Shown: positions 13,562-20,906 of the stretch, piece by piece
How the letters are laid out: each line of letters begins with the position of its first letter
Numbering within the stretch: position 1 is the first letter of the stretch
Source: Campylobacterales bacterium
GTDB taxonomy: Bacteria > Campylobacterota > Campylobacteria > Campylobacterales > JAADDG01
NCBI GenBank assembly: GCA_027009865.1
Contig: JALVCR010000291.1
Span: 1-20,906, forward strand
Length of the DNA: 20,906 nucleotides
Direction of reading: 5' to 3'
Made by a program: the position numbers and the translations under genes
The notes under the pieces: generated by a model
What the model was told of the DNA's origin: nothing
Database searches by the model: none
The model's input: only the letters and a program-made list of their open reading frames with translations

Positions 13562-14707
13562 ATGAGAAAGATTTCCATTATCTCGGCCTGTGCTGCTGCA
13601 GCAATGCTGTTTTTAAGCGGTTGTGCTCAAAAAAGCGGTGAAGTAACAGGGGCAACAGAGTGTAAGACACTGCAAGAGTGCGCTAAACTTGCAATGGAGA
13701 GAAAAAGTGAACTTAGCGAAAAAGAGGTTGCTTTAAAGCAAAAAGAGGAAGAGATATCCAAACTTAGACAAAATCTAGAATTAACAAAACAAGAAGCTCA
13801 AAAAGCCGCAAACGCAAAATGCCCTCCTGTATATAAATGCGATCTTTTCCCTCCAAATGCAAAACCGGGAGAGTGTTATGCAAGAGTTTTAACTCCTCCA
13901 AAATATAAAACGGTTACAGAAAAAGTTTTGGTAAAAGAGGGAGGAGAAAAGGTAGTTACTATTCCTGCAAAATATGAGTGGGTAACGGAGAAAGTTTTAG
14001 TCAAAGAAGCAGGAGAGAAATTAATTACTATTCCGCCTGTATATAAAACAGTTACCGAAAGAGTAATGGTAAAAGGACCGGGCAAAAAACTTATTACCAT
14101 TCCTGCAGTTTATAAAACTGTTACAGAGAAAGTTTTAGTATCTCCAGCTCATACAGAGTGGAAAAAAGGGACAGGACCTATTACAAAAGTTAATGAGATT
14201 ACGGGCGAAATTATGTGTCTTGTAAAAGTGCCTGCTAAATATAAAACTATAACAAAAAGAGTTATGGTAAAACCTCCTCAAACAAAAGAGATAGAGGTTC
14301 CGCCTGTATATAAAACTATAACAAAGAGAGTTTTGGTAAAACCAGCTCAAACTAAAAAGGTAGTAATTCCAGCCGTGTATAAAACTATAAGAGTTAAAAA
14401 GATGGTAACTCCTCCTCAAGTTAAAAGGATACCTATTCCTCCAGTTTATACGACGGTTACCAAAAGAATTAAAGTATCTGAAGCAAAACTTGTATGGAAA
14501 CCTATACTTTGTAAAACAAATATGAATCCAGAAACCATAAGAGAGCTTCAAATAGCACTAAAGAAAGCAGGATTTAATCCGGGACCAATAGATGGAGTTT
14601 ATGGACCTTTAACAAGAGCAGCTGTTAAAAAATTCCAAAGAGCAAAAGGTCTTCCATCTGGAGCTTTAACTATAGAGACTTTAAAAGCTCTTCACGTATC
14701 ATACTAA
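13562..14707 (+). CDS. peptidoglycan-binding lipoprotein with YKTVT repeats
   Basis: 381 aa, start 6 nt after AAGGAG. Lipoprotein signal with lipobox LSGC (Cys21). Residues 34-86 form a charged coiled coil (SELSEKEVALKQKEEEISKL). Residues 112-317 carry eight repeats of form P[PA]xY[KE]T[VI]TxxVxVK. The C-terminus (322-378) is a PG_binding_1 domain (TIRELQIALKKAGFNPG, IDGVYGPLTRAAVKKFQRAKG). Expected in the outer membrane, tying it to peptidoglycan through a long beta-rich spacer. Several extra Cys (34, 40, 87, 93, 105, 219, 317) may form disulfides. Single gene with its own promoter and terminator; possibly an envelope stability protein. Substrate binding is not proven. Confidence 0.85.
   Translation: MRKISIISACAAAAMLFLSGCAQKSGEVTGATECKTLQECAKLAMERKSELSEKEVALKQKEEEISKLRQNLELTKQEAQKAANAKCPPVYKCDLFPPNAKPGECYARVLTPPKYKTVTEKVLVKEGGEKVVTIPAKYEWVTEKVLVKEAGEKLITIPPVYKTVTERVMVKGPGKKLITIPAVYKTVTEKVLVSPAHTEWKKGTGPITKVNEITGEIMCLVKVPAKYKTITKRVMVKPPQTKEIEVPPVYKTITKRVLVKPAQTKKVVIPAVYKTIRVKKMVTPPQVKRIPIPPVYTTVTKRIKVSEAKLVWKPILCKTNMNPETIRELQIALKKAGFNPGPIDGVYGPLTRAAVKKFQRAKGLPSGALTIETLKALHVSY
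13895..14512 (+). repeat. eight 23-residue protein repeats
   Basis: Units begin at residues 112, 135, 158, 181, 224, 247, 270 and 293: an exact 23-residue period broken once by a 20-residue insertion in unit 4 that contains EITGEIMCLV. The insertion divides an acidic-type group (KEGGEK, KEAGEK) from a PPQTK-type group, suggesting two rounds of duplication. Confidence 0.85.
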
Positions 14708-14723
14708 TAACTAATAATCAAAT

Positions 14724-14750
14724 CAATCCCCTTTTGGGGATTGCCCCTTT
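14724..14750 (+). terminator. intrinsic terminator after the repeat lipoprotein
   Basis: CAATCCCC (14724-14731) pairs perfectly with GGGGATTG (14736-14743) around a TTTT loop, followed by CCCCTTT. It lies 16 nt past the stop codon. Confidence 0.75.
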
Positions 14751-14803
14751 CATAAATTCTTCCAAAATCCGATATTAAATCAAATAAAAGCCCTTTTTAG
14801 ATG

Positions 14804-14809
14804 TATAAT
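14804..14809 (+). promoter_or_regulatory. -10 box for the LemA/DUF2207 operon
   Basis: TATAAT, 41 bp before the LemA ATG; no strong -35 is visible. The LemA gene has an AAAAGGA ribosome binding site. Confidence 0.4.
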
Positions 14810-14850
14810 AAATAAGCCTTGGTTTTAAATTATTTTAAAAGGATAAAGAT

Positions 14851-15402
14851 ATGGCGCTGTATATAATTTTGGGCATTATAGTTTTAACAGTTTTATATTT
14901 TATATCTATTTATAACGGTTTTGTCTCTTTGAAAGCAAAGATAGACGCAGCTTGGTCTGATATAGACGTGCAGCTTAAAAGAAGAAGCGATCTAATTCCA
15001 GCTTTAGTAAATACGGTAAAGGGATATACAAAATATGAAAAATCCACTCTTGAGGATGTTATAAAAGCAAGAGCTATAAGTCAAAAAGCATCAACTCTCA
15101 AAGAGAGGGCGGAAGCTGAAAATATGATATCTCAAGCTCTTGGCAAAATTTTTGCTCTTGCAGAAGCATATCCCGATTTGAAAGCCAATACGACATTTTT
15201 AAAACTTCAAGAAGAACTCTCAAATATAGAAGAGGCTTTGCAAAATGCAAGAAGATATTATAACGCTGTAGTTAGAGATTATAATGCCAAAATTGAAAGT
15301 TTTCCAGATTTGATAATAGCAAAAAAATTTAATTTTACTCCAAGAGAGTATTTTGAACTCGAAGATGAAAAAGCAAGAGAGATGCCAAAGATAGATTTAT
15401 GA
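14851..15402 (+). CDS. lemA: LemA family protein
   Basis: 183 aa, the usual length. One N-terminal membrane span (about residues 3-20), then the typical helical core with AKIDAAWSDIDVQLKRRSDLIPALVNTVKGY and the conserved C-terminal NAKIESFPDLIIAKKFNF region. LemA proteins are membrane-anchored helical bundles with the bulk outside the cytoplasmic membrane; their molecular role is not settled. The stop overlaps the next ATG (ATGA), a pairing with DUF2207 that is common in bacteria. Confidence 0.93.
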   Translation: MALYIILGIIVLTVLYFISIYNGFVSLKAKIDAAWSDIDVQLKRRSDLIPALVNTVKGYTKYEKSTLEDVIKARAISQKASTLKERAEAENMISQALGKIFALAEAYPDLKANTTFLKLQEELSNIEEALQNARRYYNAVVRDYNAKIESFPDLIIAKKFNFTPREYFELEDEKAREMPKIDL

Positions 15403-17255
15403 AAAAGTTTATTCTTTTTATTTTACTCTCTTTCTCTCTCTTTGCGGAAAGCATAGATAAATATGAAGTTTATGTAAATATTTTAAAATCAGGCTCTTTA
15501 GAAGTAAAAGAGAGGATTTTATACAACTTTCAAAATACTCCGCATCACGGAATCTACAGAGATATTCCCTATCTTATGAAAACAGATTTTATCCCCAAAG
15601 ATATAGGAATTTCAGATTTTAAAATTTTTATGGATAACAAAGAGATAAAATGGAAAAAGATTTATGAATCAATTAACCAAAAAAAGTTTATAAGATTAAA
15701 AATAGGAGATCCAAACAGAACTTTTACCGGAAAACATCTATATGAAATATCGTATAAAATAAAAAGAGCCGTTTTATATAAAGATAAAATAAACGATGCT
15801 ATCAGATATAACGCAATAGGCACAGGCTGGAGAGTTCCTATAAAAAATATTTTAATCTCCATCTCTCTCCCCTCCCCTTTGAATAGAAACAATATAAAAT
15901 TTAAACTGTTTAAAGGAAGATACTCTTCAAAAGAGCTTATATCCTCGTTTAAATGGATAAATGATAGAGAGATAGAGGCAAAAATAGATAGGTTAAATCC
16001 AAGAGAGGGCATAACATTTGAAATAGTTTTTAAAAGAGGTCTTTTAGAGCAATCGGGAGAGGAGAATCAAAAAGCCTCTTTGAAAGATTATATCTTAGCC
16101 TATATTCAATTTCCGATAATCTTTTTGTTTTTAGGATTTTTATACAAAGAGTATTCAAAACATTCCTTTAAAAAAAGATCAATTGCGGTGATGTATGAGC
16201 CTCCAAAAAATTTGGACGTTTTGCAATCGGGGCTTATTTTGGATAAGTTTGCCGATACCAAAGATTTCTCTGCTGCTGTCATAGAGCTTGCCCAAAAGGG
16301 ATATTTGGAGATTTTTCAGCCTGAAAAGAAGGGCTTTTCTTTCAATACGACAAAGACTATTGCAACTTTTAAAAAAACCGATAAACCGACAAAAGATTTA
16401 AGTGAAGATGAAAAATATTTAATGGAGCATATTCTATTTAAAAATTCCGATACTTTCATTTTAAAAAAAGATCCATACACCTCAAAACAGATAAGAGATG
16501 GTTTTTCCCATATCAATGAAAGATTGTATGAATGGGCGGTAAAAAACGGATATTTTAAAGAAAATCCTAAAAAAACAAGAATCTCTTTTCTAATAAAAAC
16601 CATATCGATAGCATTTTTGATAACCTTATTAATAGGTTTCATATCTTATATAATTTTGCCCACAGATATAATATTCTCCTCCATTTTTATAGCAATCTTT
16701 ATTTCAACCGGACTTGTTATAGGAATAAAATCCAAAAACTGGGCAGGGAAAATATTTGGAATAGCTTTTATTTCTATGAGCCTTTTTATATTTATTCCTC
16801 TTTTTAAAAATGAGTGGAAATATATTTTCCTAACGCCTCTTTCTTTTATTATTATCTCTGTTTTGGCAATCTCGATACTTTATCGAAAAATAGGAGATTA
16901 TACCCCGAAAGGTTATAGAGTTTATCTTCATTTAGAAGGCTTAAGAGAGTTTATAAAAAGAGTAAAAGAGGATGAAATTAAAAGATTTTTAAAAGAAGAT
17001 CCCCTCTTTTTGGATAAACTCCTCCCTTACGCTGTGCTGTTTGATTTGACAAAACATTGGATAAAATTTTATGATATCTCAAATACCTCCTATCCATACT
17101 GGTATCATGGAAATTTTAATGATTTTTACTATTTAAGCGACCATTTTGCTTTTATAAGCAGCGATACTTCACAAAGCGACAGTTCTATGGATGCAGGAGG
17201 CGGATTTTCGGGAGTTGGAGGCGGAATTGGCGGAGGGGGCGGAGGCTCATGGTAG
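15399..17255 (+). CDS. DUF2207 membrane protein with Gly-rich tail
   Basis: 618 aa. Signal peptide (KFILFILLSFSLFAES), an extracytoplasmic DUF2207 N-terminal domain with the family signature HHGIYRDIP near residues 49-57, a membrane span at about 235-250, a cytoplasmic part with winged-helix-like segments (DFSAAVIELAQKGYLEI), then three or so spans around 396-495, and a short tail ending GGGIGGGGGGSW. Gly-rich ends of this kind are typical of DUF2207 and TPM-domain proteins. Works with the LemA protein encoded just upstream, probably as an envelope complex; exact job unknown. The last codons form half of a terminator. Confidence 0.88.
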   Translation: MKKFILFILLSFSLFAESIDKYEVYVNILKSGSLEVKERILYNFQNTPHHGIYRDIPYLMKTDFIPKDIGISDFKIFMDNKEIKWKKIYESINQKKFIRLKIGDPNRTFTGKHLYEISYKIKRAVLYKDKINDAIRYNAIGTGWRVPIKNILISISLPSPLNRNNIKFKLFKGRYSSKELISSFKWINDREIEAKIDRLNPREGITFEIVFKRGLLEQSGEENQKASLKDYILAYIQFPIIFLFLGFLYKEYSKHSFKKRSIAVMYEPPKNLDVLQSGLILDKFADTKDFSAAVIELAQKGYLEIFQPEKKGFSFNTTKTIATFKKTDKPTKDLSEDEKYLMEHILFKNSDTFILKKDPYTSKQIRDGFSHINERLYEWAVKNGYFKENPKKTRISFLIKTISIAFLITLLIGFISYIILPTDIIFSSIFIAIFISTGLVIGIKSKNWAGKIFGIAFISMSLFIFIPLFKNEWKYIFLTPLSFIIISVLAISILYRKIGDYTPKGYRVYLHLEGLREFIKRVKEDEIKRFLKEDPLFLDKLLPYAVLFDLTKHWIKFYDISNTSYPYWYHGNFNDFYYLSDHFAFISSDTSQSDSSMDAGGGFSGVGGGIGGGGGGSW

Positions 17256-17282
17256 TTTTGCTATTGCCACCGCTCTTTTTTT
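17237..17282 (+). terminator. terminator embedded in the end of two convergent genes
   Basis: GGGCGGAGGC (17237-17246) pairs with GCCACCGCTC (17266-17275) over ten positions with one mismatch and one G-U, followed by seven T (17276-17282). The left arm is the Gly-Ser coding end of the DUF2207 gene and the right arm lies in the last codons of the opposite-strand glycosyltransferase gene. Confidence 0.65.
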
Positions 17283-18743
17283 GAAAATAATTTTATAATT
17301 TTTGAAATCTTTGAGGTTTGAGATTTTCGTAAAAATAAAATCTCCCCTCTTTGGAGAAGTTCTTTTTAAAATTCTCTTGGAATATATCATGATAGTAGGG
17401 GTATTTATTTTATACATTATTACATTTTTTAAATCATTTTTCTTTATAAAAATTCCAGCTTCCTTTATAGGCTCTTCTGCTAAAGCGGCGTAAGATGGTA
17501 TTAAAACGCCGTTTATCGCAAATAAAAACAAAAAGGCTTCAACTATTAAAGCTTTTCTTATTTTTATGAAAAACAGAGGCAAAAATGCAGCTATTATAAT
17601 AAATAATTTTATTTTATAGCTGACTCCAAAAATATCTTTTGAATTTAAAATCAAATCCCTAACATAATCATCTTTGATTTTATCCAAAAAGAGATTTGCT
17701 ATATCGGGCAAAAAGGCTAAAACCAACAATAAAATCATAGGGGAGATTAAAACCAGCATCCTATTTTTAAATTTGCAAACTATCAAAGAGGCAAAAATAA
17801 AAAGAGGCGTATATCCGTAAATAATGTAATGGGGAAGCTTTGTTTTGGAAAAAGTAAAAAATATAAAAACAAACAGAAACCAAAATAGAAGAAAAATATC
17901 CAAATCTCTTCTTTTTATACTAAAGAGTCCCTTTAAAATAACTAAGCTAAAAGGCAAAAGCCCTATAAGCAAGACAAACAGATAATAAAAATATCCTCCC
18001 GAATGGCTCTCAAAAGCATTTTTGAATCTCTCTATGTTATGTTTTAAGAAAAGTCCATCTATAAAAGCCTCTCCTTGAGCTATATACTCGGCTATATACC
18101 AAGGAGTGGCAACAAGCAAAAAGATTAAAATACCTTTTAGATTAAAAATGCTCTTTAGCCAGAATTTAAACTCTTTTTTATAAAGAGCATATAAAAAAGA
18201 TACCACAAAAGGTATCATAACAGCAACCGGCCCCTTTGTCAAAAAACCAAGAGCCGTAAATAAAAATACCAAATATAAATCTTTACTGCTTCTTTTTTGA
18301 AAATATTTCCATGTATAAAACATACTCAAAGCAATAAAGAGATTCAAAAGAGAATCCGCAATCGCAGCTTTAGCTATAATGGATATCTGAAGAGAGGAAG
18401 CAAAAAACAAAGCCGCCCAAAAGGCTTTTTTGTCATCAAACTCTCTTTTTGTAAAAAAATATATGCAAAATCCCCATAAAAAAGCGCTTATAGCGGAAGG
18501 GAGACGAAGAGCAAACTCGTTTAGACCGAAAATTTTAACGCTCAAAGCCTCAAGCCAATAGATAAGTATCGGCTTATCAAACCTAAGCTCCTCTCCAAGA
18601 TAGGTAGTGATAAAATCGCCGCTTTTTAACATCTCCCTCACAGCTTCGCCAAAAGCCCCCTCATCAAGATTAAAAAGAGGAACGCTTCCCAAATTGTAAA
18701 AGAAAGACAGATAAAACAAAGCCAAAAGAGTTAAAATTCTCAT
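17247..18743 (-). CDS. GT39 (ArnT/PMT-like) membrane glycosyltransferase
   Basis: 498 aa from the ATG at 18743, 5 nt after AAAGGA; a TTG one codon upstream is too close to that site. About 11-12 membrane segments. Family signs: Asp27-Glu28 in the first periplasmic loop (FNLDEGAFGEAVREM), FDKPILIYW, and LNEFALRLPSAI. GT39/ArnT-type enzymes move sugars from polyprenyl-phosphate carriers to lipid A, protein or glycan at the outer face of the inner membrane; the acceptor is not known. The start overlaps the stop of the upstream GT39 gene by one base (TGATG), so the two are coupled. Convergent with the DUF2207 gene, overlapping by 9 bp. Confidence 0.87.
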   Translation of the reverse strand: MRILTLLALFYLSFFYNLGSVPLFNLDEGAFGEAVREMLKSGDFITTYLGEELRFDKPILIYWLEALSVKIFGLNEFALRLPSAISAFLWGFCIYFFTKREFDDKKAFWAALFFASSLQISIIAKAAIADSLLNLFIALSMFYTWKYFQKRSSKDLYLVFLFTALGFLTKGPVAVMIPFVVSFLYALYKKEFKFWLKSIFNLKGILIFLLVATPWYIAEYIAQGEAFIDGLFLKHNIERFKNAFESHSGGYFYYLFVLLIGLLPFSLVILKGLFSIKRRDLDIFLLFWFLFVFIFFTFSKTKLPHYIIYGYTPLFIFASLIVCKFKNRMLVLISPMILLLVLAFLPDIANLFLDKIKDDYVRDLILNSKDIFGVSYKIKLFIIIAAFLPLFFIKIRKALIVEAFLFLFAINGVLIPSYAALAEEPIKEAGIFIKKNDLKNVIMYKINTPTIMIYSKRILKRTSPKRGDFIFTKISNLKDFKNYKIIFKKRAVAIAKLP

Positions 18744-20179
18744 CAATATCCTTTAAATCCCCTAACAAGATATATATAATAAACTCTTATATAATCTTTA
18801 TGAATTTTATACTCAACCTTTTTTAGAAATTTCACTTCTTTAAAATAGTTTTTCAAATTATCTCTCTTTTTGGAGCTGACAAATATAAAATTTTCTCCCT
18901 TGTGGGAGTTTAGATCATCTATCATTGCAAAATAGTTTTCTATTTTTTTGGAGGGATTCCAAAAAAAAGCATTCATGGGATTTGGTTTTAGATAATATAC
19001 CATTTCGCTCATATCCATTCTATTGTCAAATATCAAATTTAAATCATAATTTTTTATAACGTTTTGAATCATTAAAGCCGTTTTTTCCCAGCCTCTTACC
19101 TTTTTATATGGATCATTTTTTGAATTTAGAGTAAGGTTTGCTTTCTTTATAAAAAAATCAAAATGATAAACAGAAACTCCAAGCAAAATATTTAAAGCTA
19201 TTCCAAAGTACAAAAGCTTTTTATAATTTCTATCTACTAAAAACCAGCTGACAAGAATTGACGCGCCCACAAAAACGGGAGCGCTCCAGTTTGCATGGGC
19301 TCTTGAGATATAAGATAGAAGAGAGATTGTAAAAAACAGAGGAGCTGTAAACCAAAAAAGCAGAAAATATCTGCCATCTTTATAAAATCTCTTAAACCAA
19401 AACAGCAAATATAGCAAAACGGGAAAAAAAACCGCTCCAAAAACTCCAAATTGAGAGCCCCAAAATTCAAAAAGAGTGTTTAAATGAAAAAGATTTCCGT
19501 GTATATCGGCATTATCTTTGGTATGAAGAAAAGTAATAAAGCCGTGTTTGAAATTCCACCATAAATTTGGAAGAAATATTAAGAAAGCCAAAACAGAAGA
19601 GATATAAAAATTTTTATTTCTAAAAATATCCCTTCTCTTAAATGCTAAATATATTAAAGCTCCTATCGGAAAAAAGATCATGGTATATTTGCTAAGAAGC
19701 CCAAAACCGATACTAACTCCAAGCAAAACCCAAAGATAGGCTCTATCTTTTTTCAAAACTTTTATAAAAAGATACAAAGCCAAAGACCAGAAAAACAAAA
19801 ATACGCTGTCTGTAGCTATTATGATACTTGATAAAAACACTGAAGGGAGAGTGAAAAATATTAAAGAAGCAAAAAAAGCAACTCTTCTATCATACAGATT
19901 AACCGCGCTAAAATATATAAAAACCGAGCTTAGAAAATATAAAATTGCAGAGGGAAGTTTTATGCAAAACTCGCTATCGCCGCAAACAGATGTAAACAGT
20001 TTAATAACCCAAGCTATCATAGGAGGTTTTGAGTAGTATCCAAAATCAAAATGCTTAGACCAAAACCAATAGTAAGCCTCGTCAAAATAGAAATCATACA
20101 AAAAGTTGTAAAGGATATAAACTCTATAAAACAGGATAGCTAATAAGAGAATAACTAAACTTTTGAAATCTTCTTTCAA
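18743..20179 (-). CDS. GT39 (ArnT/PMT-like) membrane glycosyltransferase
   Basis: 478 aa, TTG start 5 nt after AAGGAG. Many membrane segments and the GT39 signature: Asp33-Glu34 (YFDEAYYWFWSKHF), YYSKPPMIAW, and EFCIKLPSAI. It resembles dolichyl/undecaprenyl-phosphate-mannose-type transferases. First gene of a two-gene unit with the second GT39; the two proteins are different in sequence and probably add different sugars or use different acceptors. Divergent from the methionine synthase gene with 74 bp between. Confidence 0.87.
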   Translation of the reverse strand: MKEDFKSLVILLLAILFYRVYILYNFLYDFYFDEAYYWFWSKHFDFGYYSKPPMIAWVIKLFTSVCGDSEFCIKLPSAILYFLSSVFIYFSAVNLYDRRVAFFASLIFFTLPSVFLSSIIIATDSVFLFFWSLALYLFIKVLKKDRAYLWVLLGVSIGFGLLSKYTMIFFPIGALIYLAFKRRDIFRNKNFYISSVLAFLIFLPNLWWNFKHGFITFLHTKDNADIHGNLFHLNTLFEFWGSQFGVFGAVFFPVLLYLLFWFKRFYKDGRYFLLFWFTAPLFFTISLLSYISRAHANWSAPVFVGASILVSWFLVDRNYKKLLYFGIALNILLGVSVYHFDFFIKKANLTLNSKNDPYKKVRGWEKTALMIQNVIKNYDLNLIFDNRMDMSEMVYYLKPNPMNAFFWNPSKKIENYFAMIDDLNSHKGENFIFVSSKKRDNLKNYFKEVKFLKKVEYKIHKDYIRVYYIYLVRGFKGY

Positions 20180-20253
20180 CTTCTCTCCTTTTCTTGCAAA
20201 TTGTAACCAAAAATAGATAAAATCACTCCAAAAAGAAAAAGGATTTTTGATAA

Positions 20254-20906
20254 ATGAGTAAAATAGAAGAGCTTATCAAAGAGAGGGTTTTGATAATAGA
20301 CGGGGCGATGGGAACCCAGATTCAAAATCTAAAAATTCCTCCCGAAATTTGGGAAGGCAAAGCGGGATGCAACGAGCTTTTAAATGTAAATTACAAAGAA
20401 GAGATAAAAAGAATCCATAGAGCTTATGCATTAGCTGGAGCAGATATTATAAAAACAAACACTTTTGGAGCCCTGCCGTGGGTTTTGGAAGATTACGAAA
20501 TAGCCAATAGAACTTATGAGTTAGCTTATGCGGGGGCTAAACTTGTAAAAGAGGTTTGCAAAGAGTTTTCAACCAAAGAGAAGCCAAGATTTGCGGCAGC
20601 ATCCCTTGGGCCTGGAACAAAGCTTCCATCTTTAGGCCATATAGAGTATGACGAGATGTATGAAGGGTATAAAATAGCTGCAAAAGGAGTGATAGAGGGG
20701 GGATGCGATCTCTTTTTGCTTGAGACTTGTCAAGATCCTTTGCAGATAAAAGCGGCTCTTCACGCCTGCAGCGACATAGCAAAAGAGCTTAACAGAAAAA
20801 TCCCCATTATGGTTTCAGTAACAATAGAGCTCTCTGGAACGATGCTTATTGGAACGGACGCTTCTACGATAGCTACGATTATGGAGCCTTTTGATATTTT
20901 ATCTTT
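20254..20906 (+). CDS. metH: methionine synthase, homocysteine S-methyltransferase domain (5' part)
   Basis: 217 codons visible; the gene continues past the right edge. ATG about 11 nt after AAAAAGGA. N-terminal homocysteine-methyltransferase barrel motifs: LIIDGAMGTQIQ, GCNELLN, GADIIKTNTFGA, GPGTKLPSLGHI and LLETCQDPLQIKAA. This pattern, with EIWEGKAGCN and the spacing, fits the cobalamin-dependent enzyme MetH, which remakes methionine from homocysteine and methyltetrahydrofolate. The zinc-binding Cys residues and the cobalamin domains lie outside the window, so a shorter homocysteine methyltransferase cannot be fully excluded. No SAM riboswitch is seen in the 74-bp leader. Confidence 0.85.
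   Translation, partial: MSKIEELIKERVLIIDGAMGTQIQNLKIPPEIWEGKAGCNELLNVNYKEEIKRIHRAYALAGADIIKTNTFGALPWVLEDYEIANRTYELAYAGAKLVKEVCKEFSTKEKPRFAAASLGPGTKLPSLGHIEYDEMYEGYKIAAKGVIEGGCDLFLLETCQDPLQIKAALHACSDIAKELNRKIPIMVSVTIELSGTMLIGTDASTIATIMEPFDILS

Noticed and set aside
13876..14551. Minus-strand open frames opposite the repeat lipoprotein
   Set aside because: They arise from the codon bias of the repeats on the other strand and have no ribosome binding sites; the plus-strand gene is clearly coding.
20180..20253. SAM or cobalamin riboswitch before the methionine synthase gene
   Set aside because: The 74-bp gap is too short and shows no conserved stems.

Overview
AT-rich, gene-dense bacterial chromosome with AAGGA-type ribosome binding sites, frequent TTG/GTG starts and many stop-start overlaps. 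Protein composition (Lys/Ile/Phe-rich) and gene families fit Campylobacterota (Epsilonproteobacteria), probably an environmental or vent-type member; this is inference, since no rRNA is present. No tRNA, rRNA, IS element or CRISPR array was found.

Region 1 (1-3485, all minus strand) looks like a system for building a surface or extracellular fibre. An orphan OmpR-type response regulator lies upstream of a secreted 558-aa protein with seven roughly 74-residue Asn/Gln/Ala-rich repeats. Then come a small secreted protein, a 40-aa single-membrane-span protein, and the start of a periplasmic C39 peptidase cut by the window edge. Just after their Sec signals both secreted proteins carry a motif that matches the double-glycine leader class normally cut by C39 peptidases. 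This suggests Sec export, then periplasmic trimming, then assembly of an amyloid-like (Fap/curli-like) material. Two 8-mers 11 bp apart at the -35 position of the repeat-protein promoter are a plausible site for the regulator, and hairpins between cistrons may set protein ratios.

Region 2 (3651-6755): a minus-strand operon of a histone-deacetylase-fold amidohydrolase, a small lipoprotein and a lipoprotein alpha/beta hydrolase, divergent from a lone PemK/MazF-like protein that may be read from a leaderless mRNA.

Region 3 (6872-12205, plus strand): a tightly coupled five-gene operon: a PqqD-like peptide-binding protein, an ATP-grasp ligase, a PLP-dependent DAP/ornithine-type decarboxylase, a urea-transporter/M23-peptidase fusion and a putative outer-membrane beta protein. 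It looks like an uncharacterised pathway that makes and moves a small molecule or peptide conjugate. The decarboxylase begins with a YxxPxI tail like the lasso-peptide leaders that PqqD-type domains bind. This operon and the region 1 system are the best candidates for undescribed biology.

Region 4 (12202-20906): an aminotransferase; a peptidoglycan-binding lipoprotein with eight beta-type repeats of exact 23-residue period (one 20-residue insertion); a LemA/DUF2207 pair ending in a terminator built from its own glycine codons; two overlapping GT39 membrane glycosyltransferases; and the 5' end of a cobalamin-dependent methionine synthase gene, cut by the right edge.
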